Shown here: piece by piece, positions 52,645-60,816 of the stretch
Layout: each line of letters starts with the position of its first letter
Position numbering within the stretch: the stretch's first letter is position 1
NCBI GenBank assembly: GCA_016291475.1
Contig: JAEEXJ010000003.1
Location: 3,754-67,753 of the forward strand
Length of the DNA stretch: 64,000 nt
Direction: 5' to 3'
Source of the DNA: Lachnospiraceae bacterium
GTDB taxonomy: Bacteria; Bacillota_A; Clostridia; Lachnospirales; Lachnospiraceae
Translations under genes and position numbers: made by a program
The notes under the pieces: generated by a model
What the model saw: the letters and a program-made list of their open reading frames with translations, nothing else
What the model was told of the DNA's origin: nothing
Databases searched by the model: none

Positions 52645-54060
52645 TCATTTCAAAAAATCGTCGAGCGGATCGACAAGAACCTTTGTATCTGCGATAAACT
52701 TCTCACAGTTTTTAATCTCATCAGACATTGCATCGGGACCGGGTGCTCCCTTGGTGGAACGCTTAAGTACACATGTCTCTATGCTGACTGCTTCATAAAA
52801 ATCTTCTTCGATGACGGGCGAAAGCCTCTTAAGATCTTCAAGGCTCATCTCATCGATCGTGATGCCCTTTTCAATGCATTCGAGAACCATTCTTCCGACA
52901 ACGGAATGTGCATCCCTGAAGGGTATTCCCTTTCCGACAAGATAATCAGCGGCATCGGTCGCATTGGTAAATCCGCCGGCAGCACTCTTCTCCATTACCT
53001 CGTTGTTGAATTTCATGCTTCGAAGCATTCCTTCATACAGATCAAGGCAGGAGCAAACGGTATCCATTGCATCGAAAGCACCTTCTTTGTCTTCCTGCAT
53101 ATCCTTGTTATACGCAAGGGGAAGGCCTTTCATGGTAGTAAGAAGTCCCATAAGACTTCCGTAAACCCTTCCGGTCTTACCTCTGATAAGCTCCGCGATA
53201 TCGGGATTCTTCTTCTGAGGCATTATGCTCGATCCGGTGGAATAAGCATCATCGATCTCAACAAATCTGTATTCATTGGTATTCCAGGTTATGATCTCTT
53301 CGCAGGACCTGGACATATGCATCATTATGATTGAGAGCGCATCAAGGAATTCTATAAGATAATCTCTGTCGGATACGGAATCCATGGAGTTATCGGTAGC
53401 TTTGTCAAAGCCGAGCTTAGCCGCAGTGAATTCTCTGTCGAGAGGATATGTTGTTCCGGCAAGTGCTCCCGAGCCTAGCGGACACTCATTCATCCTTGTA
53501 TAGATGTCATGAAGTCTCTTTCTATCTCTCTTAAACATCTCGAAATACGCACCCATGTGATGAGCCAGTGTAACGGGCTGAGCTTTCTGAAGATGAGTAA
53601 ATCCGGGCATGAAGGTTTTGGTACCGGCCTTCATGATATTCAGGATGGTTACGAGAAGTTTATCGAGAAGTGCATCCGCGATACATACCTCCCCTCTTAC
53701 ATACATCCTCATATCAAGGGCAACCTGATCGTTACGGCTTCTTCCGGTGTGAAGTCTCTTACCTGCGTCCCCTACTCTTTCGGTCAGTACCGCTTCGCAA
53801 AAAGAATGAATATCCTCATACTGATCGGTTATCTCAAGCTTTCCGGAAGTAACATCGTCGTATATGCCCTTCAGGCCTTCGGCAATCGCCTTGCCGTCTT
53901 CATCGGATATGATCCCCTGCCTGGTAAGCATCGCCGAATGAGCAATACTTCCGCAGACATCCTGCTTAAGCATCCTTTTATCGAAATTTACGGATGCATT
54001 AAACGCATATACTTTTTCATCGGTAGGCTTGGTAAATCTTCCGCCCCATAACTGTGCCAT
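52645..54060 (-). CDS. argH: Argininosuccinate lyase
   Basis: Splits argininosuccinate into arginine and fumarate. About 471 aa from ATG 54060 (AAAGGTGG before it). Starts AQLWGGRFTKPTDEKVYAFN; LHTGRSRNDQVALDMRM, the fumarate lyase signature GSSIMPQKKNPD and TVTLA-like PVTLAHHMGAYFEM are intact. No argG is next to it here. A nested palindrome lies in front of the gene and could be its operator. Confidence 0.96.
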   Translation of the reverse strand: MAQLWGGRFTKPTDEKVYAFNASVNFDKRMLKQDVCGSIAHSAMLTRQGIISDEDGKAIAEGLKGIYDDVTSGKLEITDQYEDIHSFCEAVLTERVGDAGKRLHTGRSRNDQVALDMRMYVRGEVCIADALLDKLLVTILNIMKAGTKTFMPGFTHLQKAQPVTLAHHMGAYFEMFKRDRKRLHDIYTRMNECPLGSGALAGTTYPLDREFTAAKLGFDKATDNSMDSVSDRDYLIEFLDALSIIMMHMSRSCEEIITWNTNEYRFVEIDDAYSTGSSIMPQKKNPDIAELIRGKTGRVYGSLMGLLTTMKGLPLAYNKDMQEDKEGAFDAMDTVCSCLDLYEGMLRSMKFNNEVMEKSAAGGFTNATDAADYLVGKGIPFRDAHSVVGRMVLECIEKGITIDEMSLEDLKRLSPVIEEDFYEAVSIETCVLKRSTKGAPGPDAMSDEIKNCEKFIADTKVLVDPLDDFLK

Positions 54061-54096
54061 AAAGCCACCTTTTCCTTTTAAATATAATCTTATATA

Positions 54097-54143
54097 TTTT
54101 CGGCAATTTGACACTCATTGTCAACAAAAAAATTTGCCGAAAA
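54097..54143 (-). promoter_or_regulatory. Nested inverted repeats upstream of argH
   Basis: Outer arms TTTTCGGCAA (54097-54106) and TTGCCGAAAA (54134-54143) enclose inner arms TTGACA and TGTCAA (54108-54113, 54119-54124). Either strand therefore reads TTGACA. A -10 for argH (GAAAAT, 17 bases away) is weak. It looks like an operator over a promoter and does not match the usual ArgR box. Confidence 0.5.
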
Positions 54144-54204
54144 CCCTTAGGAAAACGTTATATTTTTACATAATTCCGATATGTCATATCGCGGCACAAA
54201 AAAA

Positions 54205-54234
54205 GACCCGTTATCGCCATAACGATATCGGGTC
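54205..54234 (-). terminator. Terminator after tRNA-Thr
   Basis: Outer stem GACCCG / CGGGTC with an inner TATCG / CGATA stem, then eight T on the minus strand. It begins a few bases after the tRNA end. Confidence 0.85.
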
Positions 54235-54238
54235 TCAA

Positions 54239-54311
<73 letters not shown>

Positions 54312-54364
54312 AGTCATACCGACAACGGTTTTTACCGCTGACGGCCTCTTGACTCACTTGTACG

Positions 54365-54393
54365 ATTATATAGATTGAGACAGTAAAAATCAA
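54365..54393 (-). promoter_or_regulatory. Promoter for tRNA-Thr
   Basis: TTGATT (54388-54393), 17-base spacer, perfect TATAAT (54365-54370) on the minus strand, starting 13 bases after the stop of the upstream gene. Leader of about 47 bases before the tRNA. Confidence 0.75.
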
Positions 54394-54406
54394 GTCGGAT
54401 TTAGGA

Positions 54407-56614
54407 TCACTTCTTACTCTTTTTGATAGGAGTATAATTCCTGATCCTCTGCTCGATAACCTTCTCAAGTTCAGCCTCTGTGTAAGGTATGAACTTCATG
54501 ATGATCATGCTTAAGGGTCTGATCTTAACGGAGATAGACTGCGTCCTTCCGTCCATTCTCTTATCGGTTGCTTTCCTGACAGTTTTTGAAACGGATGAAG
54601 AACCGCCGTAAGCCTTATCGTCGGTGGTAAATATTTCCTTATATTTTCCTTCGTAGGGAACACCGGTCTGGAAGGACTGCTCTATTCCGGAAAAGTTGAC
54701 GATAAATACCAGCATATCCTCGGGATCGTCAGTCTTCCTGACGAAAGATACGCAGGCCTGATCCTCATTCATATTGCTGAGCCATTCGAAATTTGCCGGA
54801 TCGTTCTCACCGGTTCTAAGCGCGGGCTCAGTTTCATAAAGTTCATTTAGATCATTCAGAATTTTTCCGCATATCTCATCTGCTGCACCGACAGCTTTTT
54901 TACCCGGGTGAGAATACAGGTAACCTGCAGAAAGTCTCATCTGAGCTTTTTTCATGGCATCATCACCGGGAAGAAGATCATAGAGCTTCCCAATCTCCCC
55001 GGTCTTTTCTCTACCTGCAAAAGGAAGAACGAAATCTTCAACAAAAGCATAGGTAAGTTCATCGGGAAGAAGGTGAAGATTCCTACCTCTGAACAAAGGA
55101 TCCATTCTGATGAAATCTATGAAATCATCGTAGAATACTTCATTCCACTTATAATCAAAACCAAGACCGTTATCACAGACAGGATCGGTTATTCCCTGAT
55201 GAAGCGACGAATCCTCAGCTATAAGGAGCATGCCGGGATATTTTGATCGCATCAATGTATTAAAATCTTTCAAGAATGAAATCGCATCAAGGTTCTCGTT
55301 TCCACCATAGATATTGGGAACCCATTCGGTCTTGCTGTAATCAAGATAAAGCATTCTGGCTATGCCGCAGACCCTTATTCCGTCCGCTCCGAAATCATCG
55401 GCATATTTAAATCCGGATGAAAGAAGGAAATTGGAAACAGTATTGGAAGCGTAGTTGAAAAGGCATGCATCTATATCAGCCGCATAACCCTGTCTGGGAT
55501 CAATATGCTCGTAAAGACCGGTTCCGTCAAAAAGCGCAAGCCCACCCTCTTCATGAGCAAAGTAAGAAGGAACCCAGTCAAAGATAACTCCGATATGTGC
55601 ATCATGAAGTGTGTTTACAAATGCTTTCAATTCTTCCGATGAACCGAGTCTCTTATCTATCGCATAAAAAGAAATGCACTTTTCCCTTCTGCTTCCCGAA
55701 GAGGTAAGTACGTTTCCGATATTAACATGAGTAAATCCGGAATTCCTGCAGATTCCCGGAATTATTTCACACATCTTTGCAAATGCTGATGATTCTTCAT
55801 TTACATACTCAAAGGGATTGATCTGGTAAATGCTGAGCGCCGAGTTTTTGTCAACACTCTTTTGAGAATAAAGGGGAAGACATTTACTTTTGGTATTATC
55901 CGGAACCACAGACACAAAGCCGTTTTCCATAAGGAGCTCAGTAGCATAAGGATCTGCCTTCCTAATAATATCGTAGTTCTTAAACTTGATCTCGTACTGA
56001 TATTTTTCTCCGGGTTTGATACCGGGAATGAACAGTTCAAAAATACCGGAATCCTCTCTCTTACACATCTGATCGAGTCTTCCGTCCCAGGAGTTAAAAT
56101 CACCGACGACACTTATCCTCATCGCATTTGGAGCATATACCGCAAAAAGAGTACCTTCCTCTCCGTCATGCTCCATATAATGAGATCCGAGAATATCCGA
56201 TGCATTAAGGCATTTACCTTCTGTAAATCTCGCAATATCTTTATCGCTCAAAAGTGAGGTATGTCTGTACGGATCTCCGCATCTTAATACTTTTTTCTTA
56301 AGAGTCTTACCGCCGGCCTGTCTTTCTTCGTAAGTAACGACATAGGTATAAACGCCCGGATCTTTAGTGGGCAGGAGCTGAGCAAAGAAACCGTCATCAT
56401 CGGCAACTTCCATTTCCGTCTCTGAAGGTTTGCCGGGTTCACCCCTGTCCTTCCATTTGACGACAACGGACTGTGCACCGGGGAAATAAGCCTGAAGGAG
56501 CACGGTCTGTCCTTTTGCATGAGGACCGAGAAGATCCTGCGGATGTGAGCACTCCGAATATATAACCTCTTCGATAAATGCCCAGTCCATAAGCTTATAA
56601 AGTCTCTTATTCAT
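54407..56614 (-). CDS. Branching-enzyme-like GH13 protein with altered catalytic residues
   Basis: 735 aa that follows the layout of 1,4-alpha-glucan branching enzyme GlgB: N-terminal beta domains (ISVVGDFNSWDGRLDQM), GH13 barrel, C-terminal beta domain. Recognisable landmarks include VIFDWVPSYFAHEEGGLALF, ALYEH-like GLYEHIDPRQGYAAD and SNFLLSSGFKYADDFGADG. The nucleophile motif reads DGIRVCGIARMLYLDY, Cys416 for Asp. The general acid Glu467 is kept (LIAEDSS). The third motif LSHDEV reads FVEDF (Glu526 for Asp, Val for His). It is therefore probably not an active glycoside transferase, perhaps a glucan-binding or regulatory protein. It follows DUF1015 by 24 bases. Confidence 0.85.
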   Translation of the reverse strand: MNKRLYKLMDWAFIEEVIYSECSHPQDLLGPHAKGQTVLLQAYFPGAQSVVVKWKDRGEPGKPSETEMEVADDDGFFAQLLPTKDPGVYTYVVTYEERQAGGKTLKKKVLRCGDPYRHTSLLSDKDIARFTEGKCLNASDILGSHYMEHDGEEGTLFAVYAPNAMRISVVGDFNSWDGRLDQMCKREDSGIFELFIPGIKPGEKYQYEIKFKNYDIIRKADPYATELLMENGFVSVVPDNTKSKCLPLYSQKSVDKNSALSIYQINPFEYVNEESSAFAKMCEIIPGICRNSGFTHVNIGNVLTSSGSRREKCISFYAIDKRLGSSEELKAFVNTLHDAHIGVIFDWVPSYFAHEEGGLALFDGTGLYEHIDPRQGYAADIDACLFNYASNTVSNFLLSSGFKYADDFGADGIRVCGIARMLYLDYSKTEWVPNIYGGNENLDAISFLKDFNTLMRSKYPGMLLIAEDSSLHQGITDPVCDNGLGFDYKWNEVFYDDFIDFIRMDPLFRGRNLHLLPDELTYAFVEDFVLPFAGREKTGEIGKLYDLLPGDDAMKKAQMRLSAGYLYSHPGKKAVGAADEICGKILNDLNELYETEPALRTGENDPANFEWLSNMNEDQACVSFVRKTDDPEDMLVFIVNFSGIEQSFQTGVPYEGKYKEIFTTDDKAYGGSSSVSKTVRKATDKRMDGRTQSISVKIRPLSMIIMKFIPYTEAELEKVIEQRIRNYTPIKKSKK

Positions 56615-56638
56615 ATTATCAACCCCTGTTTATATATT

Positions 56639-57880
56639 TTATTGATCGATCTTATGTAAGAATAAACCGCTACGAAGCTTAGGCTCAAACCATGTGGACT
56701 TAGGAGGCATAAGCAGCCCCTCATCAGCCACCTTAAAAAGCTCCTCTATCGAAGTGGGAAACATGGAAAATGCAACTTCCATATCCTCTTTGCATCTTCT
56801 CTCAAGCTCGCCAAGTCCCCTGATACCTCCCACAAAATCAATTCTCTTATCGGTTCTGGGATCACCGATTCCGAGTACGGGACCGAGAAGACCATCCTGA
56901 AGAACAGATACATCCAATCCCTTTACGGGATCATCGGATTTGATATCATGATGTGCGCGTAATTTGTACCACTTTCCGCTTATATACATACCGAAAAGTC
57001 CTTTATCCTCGGGGGAATAAAGCTTCTTGGCATCACATACTTCAAACCTGTCTATGACTTCATTGAAGAACTGAACTTCGGAAAGTCCGTTAAGATCTTT
57101 TACAACTCTGTTGTAATCAAGGATCTTAAGCTCATCTCCGGGGAAAATAACACTGAGAAAATAGTTAAACTCCTCATCTCCGGTGTAACCGGGATTCTCT
57201 TCTCTTCTCTTTAGTCCTACTTTAACGGCGGATGCACATCTGTGATGACCGTCGGCAATGTAAAGAGCATCCGTTCCGGCAAATTCATCACGAATGGTTT
57301 TTACCTTATCTGCATTTTTGATAGAAAACACTCTGTGCCTGATGCCGTCATCGGAGGTAAAGTCGCAATCCGCTTCACCCTTTTTCACCGCTTCGATAAC
57401 GGATGCAAGAGTATCGTTATGTCTGTATGCCAGGAAAATGGGGCCCGTCTGGAAGCCCGTCTTATCAACATGGTTGATACGATCGATTTCCTTGTCCGCA
57501 CGGGTATTTTCATGTTTCTTGATCACACCGTTCATATAATCATCGATGGAAGCACAGGCAACGATACCGTTTTGAACTCTTCCGTCCATCGTAAGCTCAT
57601 ATAGATAATAACCCGGCTCACCCTCATCCTGAACAAAACGGCCATCCTCGATCCTCTCGCGGATCATATCCCTGGCCTTGTCATATACCTTAGGATCGTA
57701 AGTATCAACATCATCGGAAAACTGAGTCTCCGCTCTGTCTATGGCAAGAAAGCTTTCCGGGTTATTTTTGACAACCTCTACGCTTTCAGCTCTGTTATAT
57801 ACATCATAGGGAAGTGCCGCGATTACAGACTCCATACCTTTTTTCGGTCTGTATGCGTTAAAGGGTCTTACGTCAGCCAT
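56639..57880 (-). CDS. DUF1015 family protein
   Basis: 413 aa, standard length. Family hallmarks: opening DVRPFNAYRPK, AALPYDVYNRAE, HDNTRADKEIDRI-like HENTRADKEIDRINHVDKTG and DALYIADGHHRCASAVKVG. The family is often encoded beside serA and serC and has a ParB/serine-kinase-like fold by my recollection, so a link to serine metabolism is plausible; no reaction is established for this protein. Here it is downstream of serA/serC but separated by the small divergent gene. Start ATG 57880 with ACGGAGAC. Confidence 0.88.
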   Translation of the reverse strand: MADVRPFNAYRPKKGMESVIAALPYDVYNRAESVEVVKNNPESFLAIDRAETQFSDDVDTYDPKVYDKARDMIRERIEDGRFVQDEGEPGYYLYELTMDGRVQNGIVACASIDDYMNGVIKKHENTRADKEIDRINHVDKTGFQTGPIFLAYRHNDTLASVIEAVKKGEADCDFTSDDGIRHRVFSIKNADKVKTIRDEFAGTDALYIADGHHRCASAVKVGLKRREENPGYTGDEEFNYFLSVIFPGDELKILDYNRVVKDLNGLSEVQFFNEVIDRFEVCDAKKLYSPEDKGLFGMYISGKWYKLRAHHDIKSDDPVKGLDVSVLQDGLLGPVLGIGDPRTDKRIDFVGGIRGLGELERRCKEDMEVAFSMFPTSIEELFKVADEGLLMPPKSTWFEPKLRSGLFLHKIDQ

Positions 57881-57956
57881 TTTAAAGTCTCCGTTTTATA
57901 GAAATCGTTATAATAGAATTGTGTAAAAGTCATTAATTATTTTAGCATTATACGGT

Positions 57957-57985
57957 TATACAAACAAGTTTCTACATGCTATAAT
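57957..57985 (+). promoter_or_regulatory. Promoter for the 87-aa gene
   Basis: TATACA (57957-57962), 17-base spacer, TGC-TATAAT extended -10 (57980-57985) on the plus strand. Start about 37 bases before the ATG at 58029. Confidence 0.65.
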
Positions 57986-58028
57986 GCATTTGAAAAAAGG
58001 CGAATTTTATTATAAAAAGAGGGTTGTT

Positions 58029-58292
58029 ATGACAGAAGATCAAAGAGCAATGTTAAAGAGGATCAATGATTATGCGGAAGAAGTTATGCCCGATATTGAT
58101 CCCCAGCACACACCGATTTCATATCAGCTGGAGAAACTGACTCCGATCATGAAACAGATCGGTGAAGAACAGGATAAATCTCTCAGCGATATATTCATAG
58201 AGTATATGGACCTTGCAAGTGAAGCCGCTACCGAGCTTGAAAAGAAACTCCAGGATTCACTTAAGGATATCGAAGACGGTGACAAGAAATAA
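58029..58292 (+). CDS. Uncharacterised acidic helical protein, 87 aa
   Basis: Starts MTEDQRAMLKRINDYAEEVM at ATG 58029, with GAGGG before it; the earlier in-frame ATG at 57984 overlaps the -10. Sequence is charged and predicted all-helical, ending KKLQDSLKDIEDGDKK. No family recognised. Own promoter and strong shared terminator support a real gene. It lies divergent to DUF1015 and convergent to serA. Confidence 0.75.
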   Translation: MTEDQRAMLKRINDYAEEVMPDIDPQHTPISYQLEKLTPIMKQIGEEQDKSLSDIFIEYMDLASEAATELEKKLQDSLKDIEDGDKK

Positions 58293-58303
58293 ACGGACAT
58301 AAA

Positions 58304-58334
58304 AAAACGGGTGCACATCATGTGCACCCGTTTT
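58304..58334. terminator. Bidirectional terminator between the 87-aa gene and serA
   Basis: A 13-bp perfect stem (AAAACGGGTGCAC / GTGCACCCGTTTT) with 5-base loop, with A-run and T-run on its two sides, so it can stop transcription from both converging genes. Confidence 0.9.
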
Positions 58335-58346
58335 ATATTGCTTACA

Positions 58347-59513
58347 TCATCCCTTTACTACTCTTACTCGGAGAACACCTTCAGCTGAAGAAAGCTTCTC
58401 AACGAGACTGGGAGTGGGAACATCATCAAGATCAAGCATGGTAACGGCATAATCTCCCTTTGACTTATTCATCATATCGGAGATATTGATCTTCTCTGCA
58501 CCGATAACAGCAGTGAACTGAGTGATCATGTTAGCCTGATTCTTATGGAATACTTCAACTCTTCCCTTCTTATCGCAAACGCCCATATCAAGTGCGGGAT
58601 AGTTTACGGAATTCCTGATATTTCCGTTATTAAGGTAATCCATGATCTCTGCAACTGCCATCTTAGCACAGTTATCTTCGGACTCTTCGGTACTTGCTCC
58701 GAGGTGAGGAGTAAGGATCACACCGGGCTGTCCCGCAGTTGTGGAGTTAGGGAAATCGGTTACGTATCTTGCTACCTTACCGTTCTTGAGAGCCTCAAGC
58801 ATATCGGTCTCGGAAACAAGAAGATCTCTTGCATAGTTAATGACGACAACGCCGTCCTTCATCATGGAGATAGCTTCACGATTAATGGTTCCCTTGGTTG
58901 AATCAAGAAGAGGTACATGAATGGTGATATAATCACACTCTTTGTAGATCTCTTCTACCTTCTCCACATGGATAACGCTTCTGGAGAGGTTCCAAGCAGC
59001 ATTAACAGAGAGGTAAGGATCGTAGCCGTAAACCTGCATTCCGAGGTGCTGGGCTGCATTAGCAACCTTAACACCGATGGCACCGAGTCCGATGACCCCA
59101 AGCTTCTTGCCGGCAATCTCGGTTCCTGCAAAATATTTCTTCTGCTTCTCGGCAGTCTTTGCTATGTCGGAATCGGATGCATTATCTTTGCACCACTGAA
59201 TACCGCCTACAATATCTCTTGCGGCAAGGAGCATACCTGCGATAACAAGCTCCTTAACGCCGTTAGCATTAGCGCCGGGTGTATTGAATACTACGATTCC
59301 CTTTTCCGCACACTTATCAAGAGGGATGTTATTAACACCTGCTCCTGCTCTTGCAACAGCAAGGAGTGAATCTGGAAGGTCCATATCATGCATTGCGGCA
59401 CTTCTTACAAGGATACCTTCTGCCTCTTCGGTCTTATCGGTTATCTGGAAATCACCTGTAAGATCGGCAAGGCCAACCTGTGAAATGGGATTAAGGCAAT
59501 TGATCTTAAACAT
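58347..59513 (-). CDS. serA: D-3-phosphoglycerate dehydrogenase
   Basis: First enzyme of serine synthesis; oxidises 3-phosphoglycerate. 388 aa. NAD-binding KLGVIGLGAIGVKVANAAQHLG (near 140), catalytic segments VINYARDLLV and LTPHLGASTEESE, and a C-terminal ACT-like domain (ITQFTAVIGAEKINISDM) of about 75 residues. A short form without the extra regulatory domain. Follows serC by 26 bases. Confidence 0.94.
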   Translation of the reverse strand: MFKINCLNPISQVGLADLTGDFQITDKTEEAEGILVRSAAMHDMDLPDSLLAVARAGAGVNNIPLDKCAEKGIVVFNTPGANANGVKELVIAGMLLAARDIVGGIQWCKDNASDSDIAKTAEKQKKYFAGTEIAGKKLGVIGLGAIGVKVANAAQHLGMQVYGYDPYLSVNAAWNLSRSVIHVEKVEEIYKECDYITIHVPLLDSTKGTINREAISMMKDGVVVINYARDLLVSETDMLEALKNGKVARYVTDFPNSTTAGQPGVILTPHLGASTEESEDNCAKMAVAEIMDYLNNGNIRNSVNYPALDMGVCDKKGRVEVFHKNQANMITQFTAVIGAEKINISDMMNKSKGDYAVTMLDLDDVPTPSLVEKLSSAEGVLRVRVVKG

Positions 59514-59539
59514 CTGGAAACTCCTTTCAAAGAGGCAAA

Positions 59540-60622
59540 TTAAGCGTTCTCAGCCTCGAACTTCTTCATGAACTCAACAAGCTTCTCAACACCTTCCTTA
59601 GGCATTGCGTTGTAGATGGATGCTCTCATACCGCCAACGGTTCTGTGACCCTTGAGATTTACGAATCCTGCTTCGGTAGCTTCCTTGACGAACTTAGCGT
59701 CAAGCTCTTCATTACCGGTAACGAAAGGAACGTTCATGAGAGATCTGTCTTCTTTTACGACTGTTCCCTTGAAAAGCTTTGAAGAATCAAGGAAATCGTA
59801 AAGGATCTTAGCCTTCTCTTCGTTTCTCTTCTTCATCTCCTCAAGTCCGCCCATTTTCTTAAGCCACTTGAATACCTTGCCGCAGATGTAAATGGTGTAG
59901 CAAGGAGGAGTATTGTAAAGAGAATCATTGTCTGCCTGAGTCTTCCACTTAAGCATGGTGGGAGTTCCGGGAAGGCACTCATCCGTGATGAGATCTTCTC
60001 TGATAATAGCGATAACGCAGCCTGCAGGTCCGACATTCTTCTGAACGCCGCCGTAGATTACTCCATACTTGGTTACATCAACAGGCTCGGAAAGGAAACA
60101 GGAGGAAACATCGGAAACAAGGATCTTGCCTTTGGTGTTGGGAAGAGTCTTATACTTGGTTCCGTAAATGGTATTGTTCTCACAGATGTAGACATAGTCC
60201 ATATCATCGGTGATGGGAAGATCCGAGCAATCGGGAATATAGCTGAAGGTCTTATCTGCGGATGATGCAAGTTCAACTGCCTCTCCGTAGATCTTTGCTT
60301 CCTGGAAAGCCTTCTTAGCCCACTGTCCGGTTATGATATATCCGGCCTTCTTATTCTTCATCATGTTCATGGGAACTTCTGCGAAGAACTGGGAAGCACC
60401 GCCCTGAAGGAACAGTACCTTATAATTATCGGGAATATTCATGAGTTCGCGAAGATCGGCTTCAGCTTCCTTGATAATGGTGTCATACACCTTGGATCTG
60501 TGGCTCATCTCCATTACGGACTGACCTGATCCCTTATAATCAAGCATCTCCTCTGCAGCTTCCTTCAGTACTTCTTCGGGCAAAACAGCAGGTCCTGCCG
60601 AAAAATTGTAAACTCTGGACAT
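59540..60622 (-). CDS. serC: Phosphoserine aminotransferase
   Basis: PLP enzyme that converts 3-phosphohydroxypyruvate to phosphoserine. 360 aa. Starts VYNFSAGPAVLPEEVLKEAAEE; PLP lysine in GGVQKNVGPAGCV; C-terminal GGMRASIYNAMPKEGVEKL. Ribosome site AAGGAGG lies next to the end of a repeated leader of two 64-bp units. First gene of serC-serA. Confidence 0.96.
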   Translation of the reverse strand: MSRVYNFSAGPAVLPEEVLKEAAEEMLDYKGSGQSVMEMSHRSKVYDTIIKEAEADLRELMNIPDNYKVLFLQGGASQFFAEVPMNMMKNKKAGYIITGQWAKKAFQEAKIYGEAVELASSADKTFSYIPDCSDLPITDDMDYVYICENNTIYGTKYKTLPNTKGKILVSDVSSCFLSEPVDVTKYGVIYGGVQKNVGPAGCVIAIIREDLITDECLPGTPTMLKWKTQADNDSLYNTPPCYTIYICGKVFKWLKKMGGLEEMKKRNEEKAKILYDFLDSSKLFKGTVVKEDRSLMNVPFVTGNEELDAKFVKEATEAGFVNLKGHRTVGGMRASIYNAMPKEGVEKLVEFMKKFEAENA

Positions 60623-60634
60623 TTCTATTCCTCC

Positions 60635-60762
60635 TTAGATATGCCGCTATAGCGGCGTTAATTTATGTAAGTGTCAGCGAAGCTGACACCCAGCCTCATT
60701 AGATATGCCGCTATAGCGGTGTTAATTTATGTAAGTGCTAGCGAAGCTAGCACCCAGCTTCA
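60635..60762 (-). repeat. Two tandem 64-bp repeats in the serC leader
   Basis: Units 60635-60698 and 60699-60762 differ at 6 of 64 positions. Each has a hairpin: GTGTCAGC-GAA-GCTGACAC in the first, GTGCTAGC-GAA-GCTAGCAC in the second. Four of the differences are two exchanged base pairs that keep the stem. A smaller hairpin GCCGC-TATA-GCGG(C/T) is in both. The predicted promoter lies upstream, so both units are transcribed as leader RNA and end at the serC ribosome site. Confidence 0.9.
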
Positions 60763-60786
60763 TGAATAAATATACGAATCTTTAAT

Positions 60787-60815
60787 AAGATAAACTTTTA
60801 GGCTCCAATAGTCAA
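60787..60815 (-). promoter_or_regulatory. Promoter for serC-serA
   Basis: TTGACT (60810-60815), 17-base spacer, TATCTT (60787-60792) on the minus strand, directly after the stop of the transpeptidase gene. It gives a leader of about 155 bases that contains both repeats. Confidence 0.6.
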
Positions 60816-60816
60816 C

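Noticed and set aside
57881..57983. Promoter for DUF1015 on the minus strand
   Set aside because: A TATAAC-like box is present but no -35 fits at 16-18 bases, so I did not list it.
60635..60762. CRISPR-like array
   Set aside because: The two units are directly adjacent with no spacers and no cas genes are nearby.
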